DNA from: an uncultured Planctomycetales bacterium
GTDB taxonomy: Bacteria > Planctomycetota > Planctomycetia > Pirellulales > S012-138
Direction of reading: 5' to 3'
NCBI GenBank assembly: GCA_937982665.1
Contig: CALJLD010000030.1
Coordinates: 1 to 40,365 of the forward strand
DNA: 40,365 bases
Part shown: piece after piece, positions 1 to 7,526 of the stretch
How positions within the stretch are numbered: the first letter of the stretch is position 1
How the letters are laid out: every line of letters starts with the position of its first letter
Translations under genes and position numbers: made by a program
The notes under the pieces: generated by a model
What the model saw: only the letters and a program-made list of their open reading frames with translations
The model's database searches: none
What the model was told of the DNA's origin: nothing

Positions 1-1288
1 TCCAGATACTGCTGCCAATCGTACTCGTTAATGTCATGCTTGCCGCTGCGCACGTGATAGCCAACACGGCCTGAGATCGGTGTGTCGACGTCAGGCATTT
101 CGTCTACTGGCAGTCCCGGCAGATCAAAAAGTCTGTAGATCTCTGACGCGTGATTGGCTGAGAGAAATTCTCCCTTGGGATCAGCCCAAAGATCTTCCGC
201 TGCGCTGGCCACATACAACGGTCTCGGGGCGATCATCGCAAGCAACATGTGCTGATCAACGGGCAACTCGGCTTCGCGGTGAGCGAATTGGCCATGGTTG
301 CCGCAAAACCAGACAGGAAATCTCTGCTGCATATGATGAATTCGTTCTCCAAAGCAGCGACGAACAACGCCGCGCCTCCGCAGCCGGAATCGTTGCTGAT
401 CACCATGGCGAAGCGTTCATCTTGAGCTCCGGCCCAAAGCGCTGTTTTTCCCAACCGTGAATGCCCAATCACCGCAAGCCGTTGGGCATCGATCAGCGAA
501 TCGTCCTCCAGCCATGTGCGAATTTGCGATAAGCCCCATGCCCAAGCGCCGATAGCTCCCCACTCTTTGTCGCCCGGTTGTGTCTGCCCTGACTTGTAGA
601 ACAAAGGATGAGCACCGTCGCTCAGGTCGGGGTCCGGCTTATCGGGATCAATGTCACCGTAATACGCGGTCACAAGACCATACCCGCGCTCGACCAACAG
701 TTGGACCGGCCAACGATGTGTGTTTGCGCCTCCCTAATCTTCTGTCTCCCGATTGTCGACAATGCCTTTCGACGCCGTGTTGCGCATCCAGCGATCAGAG
801 ATGATGATTGCGGGGTCATCTTCCACGCTTTGATTGCCGTAGAAGTTCAGTCCCACAAACGCAGGCGAAGCACCCGACGCTCGCTTGGGTGTGTAGATCA
901 GGACATTGATTGTTAGCGATTGCGCCGCAGCCTGGTCCGCGTCAGTCACTGGCGTAATCGTCAGCGCAACTTGCCGCCGCACGGCCATGCCGTTGAGAGC
1001 GCTTTCGGATTGTTCAACAACCTTCGCGCTCAACTCAACCGCCGTTGTTGGCGTGTTTCCGTAAACGTTGTCCGCAAACAACCGCAAAATCTCAGCTCGT
1101 CGCGACGTTCGCCAAAGCTCCAAAGCTTGTTCCGTGGACAAGCCATCTGGCAACAGCCGCGGCAGGACATAATCCGGAACCTTGGCTTCGTCGTAATTTG
1201 TATCACCCGGCTGACTTCCGTTTCGCATATGCCCACTCGCTGCCGAGGCCAACCAGACAGTCAGCCATAAGACGGCCGTGTGTTTCAT
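1..1288 (-). pseudogene. Broken glucuronoyl esterase (CE15-like alpha/beta hydrolase), 3' end beyond the window
   Basis: The reading starts at an ATG at 1286-1288 that opens a signal peptide (MKHTAVLWLTVWLASA). The reading then resembles secreted 4-O-methyl-glucuronoyl methylesterases, which cut lignin-glucuronoxylan esters. The nucleophile motif GHSRLGKTALW is visible near 530-460. Two lesions break it. An in-frame TAG lies at 734-736, between VDNRETED and a continuing GGANTHRWPVQLL. A frameshift lies near 362-372, after NDSGCGGAAL, where the family reading moves to another frame (RRCFGERIHHMQQRFP and onward through LIAPRPLY-like AMIAPRPLYVASA) and runs to the window edge. The rest, including the late histidines, is well kept, so decay looks recent. 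Sequencing error could explain one lesion but is less likely for both. Family assignment is from remembered motifs. Confidence 0.85.
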
Positions 1289-1500
1289 AGCTCGATTGAT
1301 CGAAAAATGGTGTGCGTTTGCCCGGAGCATTGAGATCGAAGTGCGACAGTCCGCGATTGTACCTGCTCAGTACGCCATCCGCGCTACAGCGCTCCGTCAA
1401 TCCCGCGGTCCCAAGCAGCATACAAGGCTGGAGCAACCACGACGAAGTTACTTGTGGATTTTCGATCAGCCCTGCATAGGGAACACTTCACAATTCGCAC

Positions 1501-1528
1501 TTGACTCGTGTAGTGTGTAGTATATACT
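1501..1528 (+). promoter_or_regulatory. Sigma-70-type promoter with palindromic operator overlapping the -10 box
   Basis: TTGACT (1501-1506) and TATACT (1523-1528) are separated by 16 bases and match -35 and -10 boxes well. The perfect 10-base palindrome AGTATATACT (1519-1528) covers the -10 box. A start about seven bases after the -10 box would fall on or beside the ATG at 1535, which predicts a leaderless mRNA. Placement over the promoter of a DNA-binding protein gene suggests autorepression; that is inference. Confidence 0.6.
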
Positions 1529-1534
1529 CTACAT

Positions 1535-1891
1535 ATGGCCGCTGAGTTTGGAGAATATGTCCGCAAGTGCCGCGAGCAGAAGAAGGCAAAGTCCGCCGAC
1601 TTTTCCCTGCGAAAGCTTGCGATCCGCATTGGCGTGGAGCCTTCGTATCTCAGCAAGGTTGAGCGAGGGCAGGAGGCGCCGCCGTCGGAAGCCACCATTG
1701 CTGCCCTAGCCCGCGAACTTGACGAAGACCCGGATGTCCTGCTGGCCATGGCCGGCAAAGTGTCCAGCGATTTGCAGCGGATCATCCGCAAGCGGCCCAA
1801 GTTGTTCGCCCAACTGATCCGCGAGATGAAGAACATGCCCAACCACGCTGTGCTCCGCGTTGTTCGCGAAGTCCGCGACGGCGACTGGTAA
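1535..1891 (+). CDS. XRE-family helix-turn-helix transcriptional regulator
   Basis: This 118-aa protein has an N-terminal Cro/C1-type helix-turn-helix at about residues 8-65. The recognition region reads RIGVEPSYLSKVERGQ and is followed by PPSEATIAALARELDEDPD, the usual fourth and fifth helices of this fold. The basic C-terminal tail (IRKRPKLFAQLIREMKNMP) is short and carries no known ligand domain, so it probably serves in dimerisation. No ribosome binding site precedes the ATG, in line with the leaderless promoter directly upstream. The next gene starts 105 bases downstream and is unrelated to typical toxin or peptidase partners of XRE proteins, so the target is unknown apart from possible self-control. 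Confidence 0.9.
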   Translation: MAAEFGEYVRKCREQKKAKSADFSLRKLAIRIGVEPSYLSKVERGQEAPPSEATIAALARELDEDPDVLLAMAGKVSSDLQRIIRKRPKLFAQLIREMKNMPNHAVLRVVREVRDGDW

Positions 1892-1996
1892 CGCCGCGCT
1901 ATTATTGGGCGAGCGTGTCCGCCGTGCGTGCATGGCTGCTCCGCTCAATAGCAAGCGAAATCGGTAGAATCGACCCACAGAAGAAAGGTACGAAAC

Positions 1997-3040
1997 ATGA
2001 TCGAGCTCAAACGCAACGCCCTGGAATTCCACTTCCCGGAGATCAGCCCTGACGCGCGGTTGTCCATCGAGTTCCAGCGCACGCTGCGGATTCCGGACGA
2101 TGACCAGACCTATCCGCTGCCGCCAGGCTTGGGACGCTTTCCGCTGGAACACGTCGACGATTTTGCGGCCAATGTCCCGCAGTCCTGGCTGCAACGCGGC
2201 GGCGTGATGCTCCCGATGTATCAGGCGGAAGCGTTGTGGATCAACTTCTCCGCGCACTATGTTTCCAAACGTCAGGCGGCGTACCCGTTTGCCGTGAAGA
2301 TCTCCGCCGGGAAGATTGACGCAGTGACCGGCGAAAGCTGGAACGAAGCTTTGCGCAAAAAGCCGCAAGACTATCTGGTCATTCCGCGACAGCCTTGGCT
2401 GGACGGCTATTGTGTTGGCCGTGGCGTGATTCGCCAGTTTGTCGCCATGCCGCTGGGCTCAGGCTATTCGGCCGAAGAGCAGATTACCGGCACGGCCGAA
2501 CATGGCGGCTTACAGATCAAAGTCTTTCCCATGCGGCGCGAAGCGTTCGAGCGGCGTTACCCAATTGTGCGAATGAGGGCAACGGCCAGCGCGAGAATGA
2601 TGAGGGCAGCTCCTGCGCCGCTGGAAGATGACACGCTCAGCTGTGAATCTGCCATGGGCCTGGCGCCTGGAGGGCAGATGTCGCAGGAGATCTACGACGA
2701 TGAGTTCGCCTTTCACGAATGGGATCATCAGACGGCCAGCCGCTGCTTTGTGCACCTGGTCAACACCGAAATGTGGCAAGGCATCACCGGCAAGCGTCCG
2801 CCGACCAAACCACCCAAGGCCAAGGACTACACCAAAGCCGGCCTGCCGTGGTTTGATTACTACGACGAGAGCCCTGCCGTGAATGCTCAGGCGAAGTTGG
2901 CGAACCTCAAGAGCGTGGCCGAGCTTGGCGAAGAGAAACGCCAGAACCCGCTGCCAGACAACGAGGCCGTCGATCCAACGAACGTCGTCGGCTTGCGGAA
3001 AGGATTACAGCCAGGGCAAGTGCGCGAAGGCTGCTTCTAG
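1997..3040 (+). CDS. Conserved soluble protein of unknown function
   Basis: This 347-aa protein resembles a widespread bacterial family that databases often label 'integral membrane protein', but I see no hydrophobic stretch long enough for a membrane helix. Family-like blocks are YQAEALWINF (about 75-84), YPFAVKISAGKIDAVTGE (96-113), PRQPWLDGYCVGRGVIRQFV (131-150), GTAEHGGLQIKVFPM (165-179), APGGQMSQEIYDDE (223-236) and GLPWFDYYDE (283-292). The start is supported by an AGAAAGG-type ribosome binding site just upstream (around 1981-1987). No catalytic motif is evident and no function can be given. It stands alone between the regulator and a zinc-ribbon gene. Confidence 0.85.
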   Translation: MIELKRNALEFHFPEISPDARLSIEFQRTLRIPDDDQTYPLPPGLGRFPLEHVDDFAANVPQSWLQRGGVMLPMYQAEALWINFSAHYVSKRQAAYPFAVKISAGKIDAVTGESWNEALRKKPQDYLVIPRQPWLDGYCVGRGVIRQFVAMPLGSGYSAEEQITGTAEHGGLQIKVFPMRREAFERRYPIVRMRATASARMMRAAPAPLEDDTLSCESAMGLAPGGQMSQEIYDDEFAFHEWDHQTASRCFVHLVNTEMWQGITGKRPPTKPPKAKDYTKAGLPWFDYYDESPAVNAQAKLANLKSVAELGEEKRQNPLPDNEAVDPTNVVGLRKGLQPGQVREGCF

Positions 3041-3207
3041 GAGTTTCGCGCAATAATCAGGGCAACTGCCATTTGTCGTTCGCAATCCCGATCTGCCGAG
3101 GCGATTTCTTGCAATACCCACCTCGGCGGGTCGAACACTCGTCTGTACGGCGAGCCATCACCAACTCGCCCGAGTGACCATTCACTTTGACCAAAGGTCA
3201 GGAGAAA

Positions 3208-3417
3208 ATGCGACACGAAAACTGGCAATGCCCTAAGTGCGGAAACAAAGAGTTCGAAACCAGTCAGTTTGCCGCGACTGGCGGAGGGCTTTCCAAGTTC
3301 TTCAACGTGCAGAACAAGAAGTTCACCACAATCACCTGCACGCGCTGCATGTTCACGGAAATGTACCGCACGGAAACCAGCACGCTGGGGAACGTCCTCG
3401 ACTTCTTTGGGAACTAA
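3208..3417 (+). CDS. Small zinc-ribbon protein (DUF2082-like)
   Basis: A 69-aa protein starting MRHENWQCPKC. The start at 3208 is preferred over a TTG at 3187 because AGGAG lies at 3200-3204, directly ahead of the ATG. Two CxxC pairs, CPKC near residue 8 and CTRC near residue 44, form one zinc ribbon. The blocks FAATGGGLSKFFNVQNKKF and TLGNVLDFFGN match the DUF2082 family of predicted nucleic-acid-binding zinc ribbons. The family has no established role. It converges with the Hsp70-like gene that ends at 3531. Confidence 0.85.
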   Translation: MRHENWQCPKCGNKEFETSQFAATGGGLSKFFNVQNKKFTTITCTRCMFTEMYRTETSTLGNVLDFFGN

Positions 3418-3530
3418 CTCACCAAACGACAGTTTCCGATGACAAGTCGTGAGCCAAGACTCCAACGCGTGGTCCGGAACTCCGTCCGCGCGTTGAATGA
3501 TAGAAGCGCCTTTTCTGAGCGTATCGCCCA

Positions 3531-5516
3531 CTAGCTGGCGGATTGCGGCACAATCAAACCGCCTTTGCATTTTGGGCAGTTGATCTGACGCCCTGCAAAC
3601 GCCTGGGGGACACGAAACGTCCCGCGGCAATGCGGACAAGTAAACGCAATCCCGCTTGAGCCACCGCCCGCAGGTTGAGAAGGCTGTTGAGTTGGCGTGG
3701 GTGCGGAAGCCGGCTGCGGCGGGACGTTTGGCTGCGTGGGACGAGGTTGAGGAGCCGGCTGCTGTTGGGGCGCGGCTGGCTGACCAGGACTCATCGGCAT
3801 GCCCCCACCAGCCGGGCTTTGCGGGATGGGGCTTTGTGGGCTAGGACGTTGCGGGTTTGGGCTCTGCGGGATGGGACTCGGCGAAACAGGACTTTGGGGC
3901 GCGCGGCTTTGCGAAACAGGTGAAGGTTGCGGCGGCGTGTTCGCTTTAAGATCTTTCGCGACCGCCAAATCAAAGGCGTCCAAGCCAGCTTCCTCATCAC
4001 CGACAACCTTTTGCCACTTGTTCATCTTGTCGTCGGACATGCTGTCTTCGCGCTCTAACTCCAAAGACGTCTCTTTGTCCGTTCCGCGAACTTTCGCGAC
4101 AACGTTCAATCGACCGTTGACGCCATATTCGTAGGTCACTTCAATCGGCCAGCCCTTGGGCAGATTGCCAGGCAAGTCGCGAATCATGGTGCGGCCAATC
4201 GCCGAGCACTCCTCCGGATCCAGACTCTCGCCTTCCAGCACCTGCACCACCACGTTTACCTGGCCGGCATCCTTGGTCACGCAATCGGCCGTTTGCCTGG
4301 CCGGCAGCGGCGTGTTGCGACGTATCAAGATGCGATTCCGCTTGCGGCCGGTTTGAGGATCGATCCCCTGAATGCCAAGGCTATGGGCGTTGACGTTGGT
4401 CACATCAAAGGTGGGCTCATGTCCGGATTCCTTGCGGCTGGCCAACACGTAGTTGGCATAGATGGCCGCGCCGCGGGCAACCGCCTCGTCCGGACTCACG
4501 GAATGATCCGGCTCAATTCCAGACAGTTCTTTCAACATCCGCTGCACCATCGGCATCCGTGTGGAGCCGCCTGTCAGCAAGATGCGATCAATCTCTTTCC
4601 AGGTTTTGCCCGAGGTGGCCAAGAGTTGTCGCGTGGTATAGCGGGTGCGCTCAAGCAAATCGGCGGTGATCTCTTCAAACTTCTCGCGAGTGATCTCCAC
4701 GTCCAACGATTTGTTGTCATGCGTCACCGGCACGCGAACTTTTTGCCGCGTTGAAAGCGTATGCTTGGCGTCCTCGGCGGCCACCACCATACGCTGCAAA
4801 CTTTCCGCGCTCTTGCGAGGATCGGAGTTGTGTAGGTTGACAAACTCCTCGGCAAGATGATCGACGATTCGCATGTCCCAATCAAAGCCGCCCAACTGCA
4901 CATCACCATCGGTGCATAATGTCCGCAGGTCGCCAGGCTTCATGTCGATCAGCGTGACGTCAAATGTGCCGCCGCCAAGGTCATAGACAATCACATTCAT
5001 CTGCTCCTTGGGCGCGCCAAAGCGAGTCAGGTAACCCTGTTCTTCGCCAAAGACGAGCGCGGCCGCGGTCGGCTCGTTGAGAATGTCCAGCACTTTGAGC
5101 CCGGCCATCTGCCCTGCTTGATAAGTCGCCTTGCGTCGTGGCTCATCAAAATAGGCAGGCACAGTGATGATTGGCTGAAAGTCGCCCTGCAATCGCTTGC
5201 CCAGATCATTCTTCAGCTTGCGAAGGATGTACGATTGAATCACTTCCGGCGGAATGTACTGTCCGCGAATCGGCTTGCTGTAGACCGGCTTGCCCATGTC
5301 ACGCTTGGCGCATATGGCCACACGGTCCGGCGCTACCACCGAAACTTTTTTGGCCTCACGGCCAACAATCACATTCTTGTCTTCAAACAACACCACGCTC
5401 GGCGTCGTCAGTGCGCCGTCGGAGTTCGGAACGATCTCGCTTTTCCCCGACTCGTTAATTCGAGCGGTGGCGGAATACGTCGTTCCCAGGTCAATGCCAA
5501 CCGGAATGATCTTCAT
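3531..5516 (-). CDS. Hsp70/DnaK-like protein with proline-rich linker and C-terminal zinc ribbon
   Basis: The 661-aa product has a complete Hsp70 ATPase domain: phosphate-1 motif GIDLGTTYSA (7-16), NEPTAAAL (147-154), phosphate-2 motif YDLGGGTFDV (178-187) and adenosine motif LLTGGSTRMPM (313-323). Residues about 370-490 look like the beta substrate-binding part (NTPLPARQT at 401-409). The helical lid is missing. Instead, residues about 527-618 are a proline/glutamine/serine-rich linker with repeats of the QSPxP type, and the end (626-661) is a zinc ribbon with CPHC (627-630) and CPKC (647-650). It is probably an ATP-driven cytoplasmic protein with a special client or a docking role rather than the housekeeping DnaK. 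No grpE or dnaJ is adjacent. A clear ribosome binding site is not visible ahead of the ATG. Confidence 0.9.
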   Translation of the reverse strand: MKIIPVGIDLGTTYSATARINESGKSEIVPNSDGALTTPSVVLFEDKNVIVGREAKKVSVVAPDRVAICAKRDMGKPVYSKPIRGQYIPPEVIQSYILRKLKNDLGKRLQGDFQPIITVPAYFDEPRRKATYQAGQMAGLKVLDILNEPTAAALVFGEEQGYLTRFGAPKEQMNVIVYDLGGGTFDVTLIDMKPGDLRTLCTDGDVQLGGFDWDMRIVDHLAEEFVNLHNSDPRKSAESLQRMVVAAEDAKHTLSTRQKVRVPVTHDNKSLDVEITREKFEEITADLLERTRYTTRQLLATSGKTWKEIDRILLTGGSTRMPMVQRMLKELSGIEPDHSVSPDEAVARGAAIYANYVLASRKESGHEPTFDVTNVNAHSLGIQGIDPQTGRKRNRILIRRNTPLPARQTADCVTKDAGQVNVVVQVLEGESLDPEECSAIGRTMIRDLPGNLPKGWPIEVTYEYGVNGRLNVVAKVRGTDKETSLELEREDSMSDDKMNKWQKVVGDEEAGLDAFDLAVAKDLKANTPPQPSPVSQSRAPQSPVSPSPIPQSPNPQRPSPQSPIPQSPAGGGMPMSPGQPAAPQQQPAPQPRPTQPNVPPQPASAPTPTQQPSQPAGGGSSGIAFTCPHCRGTFRVPQAFAGRQINCPKCKGGLIVPQSAS

Positions 5517-5882
5517 GGAGCTGCCCCAGTGGGAACAGAAGTTGTTGTCCGCGACAGGTTCAGCCAGCGCCGCGAACTTGTGTGCGTTGGTTCGACTACA
5601 GTGTCACCTTTAGTATTTCCAGCAGGCAGTGTCACCGCAAGTTGCCGCAGCAGCGTCGCCTGCCGCCAAACGTGCCACTGTCTGTTTCTGGCGCCTATTG
5701 AGCTGCGGCATTCCGCCGCAAGCCTCTGAATGGGTCGCCGCAAATGCTTTCCGACGCAAATTTCACCGCAACGCTTTGCGGAAAAAAGTTTCAAGAAAAT
5801 TCCCCAATCGCCAGTTTTGGCCTTGGGCTCTGCGCACATTTCCTGCGAACGTGACCTTCGACAACAGAGAAGAAAGCCGCGG

Positions 5883-6056
5883 GTGCCAGGGTTAGCTTGC
5901 TACCCGTGCTATTTGCAGCACATTAGACCAGAAACAAAAACGCACTCGCAACAACACCCAAATGAACGTGTGCCACGGGCATCTTGCTACCCGTGCTGTT
6001 GGCCAGACTTTCACCCAGGAACACCAACAGGCAATCACAATCAACGTCAAATGAAC
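5883..6056. repeat. Two degenerate tandem copies of an 87-base unit with a REP-like hairpin
   Basis: Copy one begins at 5883 and copy two at 5970. Their first 28 bases differ at only four positions and share CTTGCTACCCGTGCT. The remainder is weaker but still alignable, ending in CAAATGAACG in both copies. In copy two CACGGG (5974-5979) can pair with CCCGTG (5990-5995) across a 10-base loop; copy one has lost part of that stem. Confidence 0.6.
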
Positions 6057-6149
6057 GCAAACACAGCACCAGAAAGAAGGAAAACCAATTCGCATCGGGC
6101 GAATCGTCCGAGCGTACACGGTCTCAAGCCCTTATCATCTTCAAAGGCA

Positions 6150-6275
6150 AACGGTTTCCGCCGCCAGCGGAAAGGTTCCATAGCACTGGGAAAGGTTTCG
6201 CACGCGTCGGAAAATGTTTCGGACGCATGCGGAAAGGTTCAAACGCCCTCGAAATCGTTTCGCACGACAACTGTG
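6150..6275. repeat. Degenerate short tandem repeats built on GGAAAGGTTTCG
   Basis: About five units of 19-22 bases follow one another, each opening with GAAAGGTT or a variant: starts near 6171, 6191, 6211, 6233 and 6252. Several carry TTTCGCACGC or a close form after the opening. An inverted copy (TTTCCGC) lies just upstream, near 6156-6163, and can pair with GCGGAAA. Unit lengths vary and spacers are not unique, so this is not a CRISPR array. Confidence 0.5.
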
Positions 6276-6392
6276 CAACCGCGGCAAAAACGCGCAACCC
6301 CAACGGAACGCTTGTCTTCGGTCAAAAGTGGATGGCACTCGAAGCGAGAATCACAACTCAAACGGACTCAAACGACGAAAAGCGATCACCCC

Positions 6393-7400
6393 ATGAACAA
6401 TCCCGACGGCCGAATGCAACTGGACCGCATGATCACAGGCTATTGGATTTCGCAAGCGATTTACGCCGCGGCCAAGTTTGGGATTGCGGATCATCTGAAA
6501 GATGGACCCAAGTCCGCGGAGCTCCTTGCAACCGCCACGGAGACTCACGCGGATTCTCTCTATCGCCTGCTAAGAGCATTGGCCAGCGTCGGCATCTTCG
6601 CCGAGACCGAACCACGGCAGTTTGCTCTCACTCCGTTGGCAGAGCCGTTGCAAAGTGACGTGCCTGGTTCCAAGCGAGCCTTGGCACTGATGAGCGGTGA
6701 CGAGCAGTTCAAAGCCTGGGGCGAGATCGAGTACAGCATCAAGACCGGCGGCATGGCGTTTGAGAAGGTCTTTGGCGAGCCTGTCTTTGATTACCTGAGC
6801 AAACACCCTGACAAAGCCCAGATTTTTGACGCGGCGATGGTAGGCGTGCATGGGCGAGAAGCTGATGCAGTTGTCGCGGCTTATGACTTCGCCGGTGTCA
6901 ATGTGATTGCCGATATCGGCGGAGGCAATGGATCGCAAATCACAAACATCCTCAAAAAGCATCCCAACATGCGCGGCATTCTGTTCGACCTGCCGCACGT
7001 GATCGAACGCGCGAAGCAAAACGTCAACACCGCTGGCATCGCTGACCGCTGCCAGTTTGTCGCGGGGAGTTTCTTTGAAGAGATTCCTGCCGGCGCGGAT
7101 GCCTACTTCATGCGGCACATCATCCATGACTGGGACGATGAAAAGTCGCTGACAATTTTGCGCAACTGCCACACCGCCATGAAGCCCGACGGAAAACTCT
7201 TGGTGGTGGAAAGCGTGATCCCGCCGGGGAATGAACCCTTTGGCGGCAAACTGCTGGACCTGGTGATGCTGCTCATCCCCGGCGGAAGGGAAAGAACTCA
7301 GGCGGAATACCAGACCTTGTTCTCGGCGGCTGGCTTCGAGCTTTCGCGCATTGTCCCCACTGCAACGGAGGTAAGCGTGATTGAAGCGGTCAAGGTGTAA
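6393..7400 (+). CDS. SAM-dependent O-methyltransferase (family 2)
   Basis: The 335-aa product begins MNNPDGRMQLDRM. Residues about 10-90 are the winged-helix dimerisation domain typical of this family (ISQAIYAAAKFGIADHL). The SAM-binding motif DIGGGNG lies at 174-180 and FDLPHVI at 198-204. The block HIIHDWDDEKS at 242-252 contains the histidine (about 245) that acts as base in plant and bacterial O-methyltransferases, so the catalytic site looks intact. It should transfer a methyl group from SAM to a hydroxyl of a small molecule, but the substrate is unknown and no biosynthetic partner gene is adjacent. I placed the start at 6393 because family similarity begins there; the longer open frame upstream is repeat-rich and not protein-like. 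The gene converges with the next one at 7527. Confidence 0.9.
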   Translation: MNNPDGRMQLDRMITGYWISQAIYAAAKFGIADHLKDGPKSAELLATATETHADSLYRLLRALASVGIFAETEPRQFALTPLAEPLQSDVPGSKRALALMSGDEQFKAWGEIEYSIKTGGMAFEKVFGEPVFDYLSKHPDKAQIFDAAMVGVHGREADAVVAAYDFAGVNVIADIGGGNGSQITNILKKHPNMRGILFDLPHVIERAKQNVNTAGIADRCQFVAGSFFEEIPAGADAYFMRHIIHDWDDEKSLTILRNCHTAMKPDGKLLVVESVIPPGNEPFGGKLLDLVMLLIPGGRERTQAEYQTLFSAAGFELSRIVPTATEVSVIEAVKV

Positions 7401-7447
7401 GCCTGTTCGTGTTTCCAATCGCGATGATGGGCAGAACAAAGGTCAGA

Positions 7448-7483
7448 CTCGCGCGGCTCGGCCGAGGAGCGTCGCCGCGCGAG
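7448..7483. repeat. Palindromic hairpin between convergent genes
   Basis: CTCGCGCGGC (7448-7457) and its perfect reverse complement GCCGCGCGAG (7474-7483) flank a 16-base loop that itself starts with the palindrome TCGGCCGA. It sits midway between the ends of the methyltransferase and squalene-cyclase-repeat genes. It has no T-run, so it may be a repeat element or an RNA-processing hairpin rather than a classic terminator. Confidence 0.55.
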
Positions 7484-7526
7484 AGACCGCGCGCCACTGA
7501 AGTCAGGCGGAACAACAAACTGAGAA

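Larger units (their letters stand above)
5517..6392. other. Long divergent spacer with degenerate repeats
   Basis: This 876-base stretch separates the minus-strand Hsp70-like gene from the plus-strand methyltransferase gene. An open frame runs through much of it, fused in frame to the methyltransferase, but its composition (arginine, threonine, serine and glutamine rich, without recognisable motifs) looks non-coding. It contains the two repeat groups listed separately at 5883-6056 and 6150-6275. Promoters of both flanking genes should lie here, but I cannot place one with confidence. Confidence 0.6.

Noticed and set aside
6150..6275. CRISPR array
   Set aside because: The units are degenerate and too short, no unique spacers separate them, and no cas gene is in the window.
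5730..6392. N-terminal extension of the methyltransferase
   Set aside because: The frame is open, but it translates the tandem repeats into low-complexity sequence, and family similarity begins only after 6393.
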